A DNA stretch of 64,000 nt. Source: Algoriphagus aquimarinus. GTDB taxonomy: Bacteria; Bacteroidota; Bacteroidia; Cytophagales; Cyclobacteriaceae. The stretch's first letter is position 1. Every line of letters starts with the position of its first letter. Below are positions 60,245 to 64,000 of the stretch, piece after piece. Location: the NCBI RefSeq assembly GCF_007997215.1, contig NZ_VORW01000013.1, positions 1 to 64,000 on the forward strand, given 5' to 3'. A program made the translations under genes and the position numbers. The notes beneath the pieces were generated by a model, which searched no databases, was not told where the DNA came from, and saw only the letters and a program-made list of their open reading frames with translations.

Positions 60245-62500
60245 TCCCTTATGAAACCGGACAATTCTCCATCCATCTACTCGCTGCAACTCTTCCCAGC
60301 TACCCAAACTTTTTAGGTCTGGAAGCTCTTTTCTTTCCTTGGAAATCCATATCGAATTATCCGGGGCTTTTTCAACAATCCAGGTGGAATCTGATTGTAA
60401 ATTGATCAAACCAGACTTCCAATTTTCATTTTGCTGAAACTGCGTTTCCCGGTTCAAACTTTCATCTCCATCATAAACTGATATCACTTTCAAATTCGAA
60501 TTAAATAACACGGAAGGCAGACGCTTATTGTAAATGATGACTTCTTTCGTTGCTGGCTCATTTTGAATAATCCATTCAGTCACTCGATAGGTATCATTTG
60601 TCAAACCAGGATTTTGGCTCATAAAATAGGTAGACATACCTGTCAGCCCCATCGTGAATATAAAAGCAGAAATCACCGTACGATCCACTCTTCGGATATC
60701 AACCTTCTGCATGGCAGCTAGTAGAGAAACTGTAATAAACCAGATAAAGTAAAACTTGAAATTCAATGAGATCTTTGGATCTATCAGATGCAAAGAGACC
60801 AAAACAATCAGCAGAAGCACATGAAATCCCAACTGCCATCGCTCCCATGTTTTTTGCTGCGGATCAGTAAGCTTTTCCCAATAATAAATCGCCCCAATCG
60901 CCAACCCAGAATACACCGGCAAAATATAAAGCACCAGTTTGGACTGACTGAGGGAGAAAAATAGCAAGGGTAAAAGCACCCACATTACCAGCAAAGCACT
61001 TTGAGTGTTGAAATCAGCACGTTTGAGTGGGATTTTTCGCAGCAAGATCAATATCCAAGGGAAAGCTGTTCCCAGCAGAACCACTCCATAAAACCAGAAA
61101 GGTTGTCCGCGATGGAAGGTATCTGTGGCAAAACGATCTATGGTATGCTTGAACAGGAAGTAATTGAGAAAGCGGTCATCTTCTACGTGCAAGAAGACAA
61201 ACCAACTCAATCCAAATCCCAGCATCAATGCTATTCCGGCCAGATGAAGCTTCATTGAGCCCATTTTCTGCTTCATCACTAGGCCTTGATAAATCCAGAT
61301 CAAAAGAGGGACAATCAACACCACGGGGCCCTTGGTCAAAAAGCCTATTCCCAGAAAAACATAACATAGAATCAGCAGGTACCCTTTCCTTTTCTCCAAA
61401 AAGTCAAACCAGAAATATAAGGCCGCCAAGACGAATAGCGCCAGAAAGGTATCTGTGGTCAATGCCCTACTGCCAATAATCAACGCCGGAAATGAAGCAT
61501 ACAGCATGGCAGATAGGAAGGCCGGATTGGATCGCTTGAAGAAGATTAAGGCAAGCTTATACACAAGCCAAATCTGAAGAAGCACTGAAATCTGCAATAG
61601 AAACCTAGCCGAAAACGGAGAAATCCCTAGAACTTTATAGCTCAATGCAGTTAGCCAATAAGTCACTGGTGGCTTATGATAGTGGTAGATCCCCATGAGT
61701 TGGGGATGCAACCAATCGCCTGTTTGCACCATTTCTTTGGAGATTTGGGCATAGCGGGCTTCACTGGATTCGGTTACAGACCATGCTCCTAAGTTGAAAA
61801 ACAACACCATGCCTACAAAAACCAACAACAAAGTCATTCTCATGCTTTTGATCCGATCGAGGAAACTGAGTTTTTCTTCATTTGCTGAACCAAAATGTAT
61901 CATCAGATTTCTCACATACACCAAGATCCCAAACGCCTGACCAATGAAAAGCACAGAGTCTTTTCGAAGTATTGCGTATGAAGCGATCAGTACAGCACCT
62001 ACCAGACTGATGTACCAAAAACTCAAAGGAAACTGGGATTCTTTGGTTCGCTCAGCATCGAGCCACTGTACCACAAACCTCGTCGTGAAAATAACCTGAC
62101 CTAATGTGCCCCAGGTGAGCAGCATGCCACTGATCTCCGGATTGTGCACCAAACTGCGGAAGTCATAGTGCGCGTGTAAAACCAAGTACCCCAGAAACAA
62201 TAAAGGAAGCAACATAAAACTCCAGCGAATCCATTTAGGGAAAATCTGCCAGGCGTTTTGAATTTTAAGGTTTCGGATATAGATAAAATACCCCACTAAT
62301 TGACCTCCGACGATCACCAGATCCTGGCGAAATGTCCCATAAACCAACAGAAGAAAGGAAGCAACCAAACTGAGTTGCCAGAAAATCACTGGCGACAATA
62401 CCTTCCCTGCTTTCTCAGACTTGACCAATTGTATTAGAAACCGGGCTGAAAACAGCCCCTGAGCTAGAAAGCCAACTCCCAGTAATACCCAACTATTCAT
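60239..62500 (-). CDS. fusion of two LAB_N domains with a GT39/ArnT-like glycosyltransferase
   Basis: A 753-residue inner-membrane protein. Residues about 1-90 and 125-210 each hold a LAB_N-type domain (GQGLFSARFLIQLVKSEK and GQVIFTTRFVVQWLDAER; both then FW..SLV), otherwise found at the N-terminus of lipid-A disaccharide synthase-related proteins. From about 220 onward it is a GT39-type dolichyl-phosphate-sugar transferase with ten or more helices; ESSEARYAQISKEM and HYHKPPVTYWL are its catalytic-loop signatures. It should transfer a sugar from a polyprenyl phosphate onto lipid A or another lipid. The preceding GT2 gene, overlapping by 8 bp, would make the donor. Confidence 0.88.
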   Translation of the reverse strand: MNSWVLLGVGFLAQGLFSARFLIQLVKSEKAGKVLSPVIFWQLSLVASFLLLVYGTFRQDLVIVGGQLVGYFIYIRNLKIQNAWQIFPKWIRWSFMLLPLLFLGYLVLHAHYDFRSLVHNPEISGMLLTWGTLGQVIFTTRFVVQWLDAERTKESQFPLSFWYISLVGAVLIASYAILRKDSVLFIGQAFGILVYVRNLMIHFGSANEEKLSFLDRIKSMRMTLLLVFVGMVLFFNLGAWSVTESSEARYAQISKEMVQTGDWLHPQLMGIYHYHKPPVTYWLTALSYKVLGISPFSARFLLQISVLLQIWLVYKLALIFFKRSNPAFLSAMLYASFPALIIGSRALTTDTFLALFVLAALYFWFDFLEKRKGYLLILCYVFLGIGFLTKGPVVLIVPLLIWIYQGLVMKQKMGSMKLHLAGIALMLGFGLSWFVFLHVEDDRFLNYFLFKHTIDRFATDTFHRGQPFWFYGVVLLGTAFPWILILLRKIPLKRADFNTQSALLVMWVLLPLLFFSLSQSKLVLYILPVYSGLAIGAIYYWEKLTDPQQKTWERWQLGFHVLLLIVLVSLHLIDPKISLNFKFYFIWFITVSLLAAMQKVDIRRVDRTVISAFIFTMGLTGMSTYFMSQNPGLTNDTYRVTEWIIQNEPATKEVIIYNKRLPSVLFNSNLKVISVYDGDESLNRETQFQQNENWKSGLINLQSDSTWIVEKAPDNSIWISKERKELPDLKSLGSWEELQRVDGWRIVRFHKGS

Positions 62501-63245
62501 TGATTACTGCTTTTGGACTTGTGATTGAATTCTCAGTAATGGTGTAGTCTACCTGGCGTTTCTTCAACCATCGAAGTGCTATCGTGTCTAGCAAGGGTGA
62601 TAAAAGTCGATTCCATACATTAAACTTGGATTTACCGGTAATTCTAGGGAAATGTTTAACGGGGATTTCTATCACTTTTTTGCCTTGAATCAACGTCAGC
62701 GCAGGAAAGAATCTATGCATTCCCTTGAAAAAAGGCATATCCAAAGCCACCGACCTGCGCATAATTTTCAGCGGACATCCCGAATCATGAACACCGTCGT
62801 GCAGCATGGAATCCCGAAACCAATTAGCAAAAGTCGAAGACATTTTCTTCACAGCACTATCCTTCCGCCCTGTTCTCCTGCCCGTCAGCAGATCGTAGTC
62901 TGGGATCATCGCTTCCAGTTTGAGAAAATCCAAAGGGTCTGTCTGCAAATCAGCATCAATATAGCCCACCCATTCACTGGTAGATTTCTCGAAACCTGCC
63001 CGAATTGCTGCACTTAATCCTGCATTTTTCTCAAAAGAAATAAAATCAACATGCTCATAGTAAGCAGCAGCTTTTCTGATTTCACTTAAGCTCTTATCCG
63101 TAGAACCATCATTGACCAATAATAGATTAACCTCGAATTTTGACTGATTGATATACTCTTCAAAAGCTGGCAAAATCCTTACTATCCCTTCTTCTTCATT
63201 GAAAATGGGGATGACAATAGTGAGTCCGTTAGATTTTTTTTTCAT
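62493..63245 (-). CDS. polyprenyl-phosphate glycosyltransferase, GT2/DPM1-like
   Basis: A 250-residue soluble GT-A enzyme. It starts TIVIPIFNEEEG, with VNDGSTDKS (about 44-52) and the DxD motif in YIDADLQTDP (about 96-105), then HDGVHDSGCPLKIMRR. It resembles dolichol-phosphate mannose synthase without the C-terminal membrane helices of ArnC. It should make polyprenyl-phosphate-linked sugar for the GT39 gene, whose start overlaps its stop. The sugar cannot be named. Confidence 0.93.
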   Translation of the reverse strand: MKKKSNGLTIVIPIFNEEEGIVRILPAFEEYINQSKFEVNLLLVNDGSTDKSLSEIRKAAAYYEHVDFISFEKNAGLSAAIRAGFEKSTSEWVGYIDADLQTDPLDFLKLEAMIPDYDLLTGRRTGRKDSAVKKMSSTFANWFRDSMLHDGVHDSGCPLKIMRRSVALDMPFFKGMHRFFPALTLIQGKKVIEIPVKHFPRITGKSKFNVWNRLLSPLLDTIALRWLKKRQVDYTITENSITSPKAVINE

Positions 63246-63324
63246 TTGTTAAAACAATTTTACTGTTCGAAGCACATAAAAAGCTTGAATGGAATAACCT
63301 TTTTTTCCAGTGGGAAGGCTTTGG

Positions 63325-64000
63325 CTATTCAGTTTCATTTTCTGTTTGGTTTAAGATAATCGATCCTCTGTGAGAGATATAAATTAAAATACTAATGATA
63401 GCCAATGAGACAATTGAAGCATTCAATGTACCTAAATCCAAGCCTCCTTTTGCTAGTGGTTTAGTTAAAAAATCTCCGAATGTGGCACCAAAAGGTCTGG
63501 TAAATATAAACGCAACCCAAAAAAGGAATATCTGATTGATACGTGTAAATCGATGAAGTAAGATTACAACCAAAATGATAGCCGCAGTGACAAAAGCTCC
63601 ATGGAGATAGCTCAGCCCCAAGCTGTCAGTCAGGAAATCACCAAAAGCGGTTCCGAGACTGTTGGAAAACAAGATAGCTATCCAGTAAAACAGTTCTTTT
63701 CCCCTCTGCTGAATTGGAAAGACAGCAAGTGACCCGAATTTTTTAAACCAGGCTAACAAAACTAAGATTAGCCCTGCGAATAAGATGATGCTACCAACGG
63801 TATATCCCAACTGCAGGCTTCTATCCATAAAGTCAGAAACCTCTGTACCTAGGGTAGTCGTGGAAATAATAACCAGCCAATAGTAAACAGGTATGTATTT
63901 CTGAGAAGATAACTGTATTAATAATACCACAAGAAAGAATCCCGCAGTAATAACTAGACCAGCGAGGTAGCCAAGATTCAGCGTCATCGAGAGGAAGTCG
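63325..64000 (-). CDS. COG4705-type multi-repeat membrane protein, partial at window edge
   Basis: At least 220 residues from an internal ATG at 63987, but the frame stays open to the window end and reads DFLSMTLNLGYLAG. This completes a first copy of a repeat also seen as SDFMDRSLQLGYTVG, GDFLTDSLGLSYLHG and GDFLTKPLAKGGLDLG. Four repeats each followed by a helix suggest an eight-helix membrane protein cut here. This repeat is that of COG4705 proteins, whose function is unknown. An 80-bp gap separates it from the GT2 gene. Confidence 0.8.
   Translation of the reverse strand, partial: DFLSMTLNLGYLAGLVITAGFFLVVLLIQLSSQKYIPVYYWLVIISTTTLGTEVSDFMDRSLQLGYTVGSIILFAGLILVLLAWFKKFGSLAVFPIQQRGKELFYWIAILFSNSLGTAFGDFLTDSLGLSYLHGAFVTAAIILVVILLHRFTRINQIFLFWVAFIFTRPFGATFGDFLTKPLAKGGLDLGTLNASIVSLAIISILIYISHRGSIILNQTENETE

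Overview
The window reads as chromosome of a Bacteroidetes bacterium, most likely a member of the Cytophagales (Algoriphagus/Cyclobacteriaceae type); that placement is an inference. The signs are a giant surface protein with a gliding-motility/type IX secretion C-terminal domain next to a PorP/SprF gene, a TonB-dependent outer-membrane barrel receptor with a carboxypeptidase-regulatory-like N-terminus, DUF5777 and DUF2141 proteins, a NUDIX-type regulator, candidate promoters of the TAnnTTTG kind, and the almost complete lack of purine-rich ribosome binding sites. Base composition is AT-rich and fairly even. I saw no rRNA, tRNA, CRISPR array, transposase or integrase.

Layout. 0.4-10.6 kb is housekeeping: alanine dehydrogenase, a GH3-LysE gene pair, the YggS PLP protein, an AAA/DUF4143 ATPase, the RNA-binding factor Tex, a methyltransferase and a TlpA thioredoxin. 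10.7-15.1 kb is a tight three-gene unit: a large P-loop NTPase of unknown function, a small MscS-like membrane protein and a cation/proton antiporter. 15.3-19.9 kb has a GH95 fucosidase, a nitrilase-fold protein lacking its catalytic cysteine, and an unknown secreted protein. 20.1-33.4 kb, all on the minus strand, is a cell-surface locus: a formyltransferase-like enzyme, a Tat-like unknown, two tandem phage-tail-collar proteins, a 2984-residue adhesin-like protein built of calx-beta, Ig-like, MBG and TSP3 repeats, and its PorP/SprF partner. 33.7-39.3 kb holds a Qnr-like pentapeptide protein, a NUDIX regulator divergent from a carboxylesterase, and menB divergent from menE-DUF2141.

39.5-42.5 kb looks accessory: an unknown protein, a membrane-anchored TIR protein whose start codon abuts a terminator-like hairpin, and a convergent HTH/S24 repressor with a small partner. 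42.5-48.1 kb carries a family of short mobile-element-like repeats around an outer-membrane receptor gene broken by one in-frame stop, a 20-cysteine copper-binding protein, a luciferase-like oxidoreductase and a DUF1275 protein. 49.4-53.2 kb has a 48-residue membrane protein and a complete red-light signalling operon (response regulator, heme oxygenase, bacteriophytochrome kinase). 53.6-56.3 kb encodes a lipoprotein with a dehydrogenase propeller, HEAT repeats and cytochrome c. 56.3-57.4 kb is gene-free and full of repeats. 57.4-60.1 kb has a Rieske-DUF5777-YceI operon and a VIT1 iron/manganese transporter. The window ends with a dolichol-phosphate-type GT2, a LAB_N/GT39 fusion and a four-repeat membrane protein cut by the window edge.

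The most interesting material is the P-loop/MscS-like/antiporter unit, the TIR locus with its hairpin-start arrangement, the adhesin/collar/formyltransferase locus, the 161-167 bp repeat family, and a four-fold 11-bp-periodic CTTAAG array upstream of the VIT1 gene. None of the functions proposed for these is proven by sequence alone.
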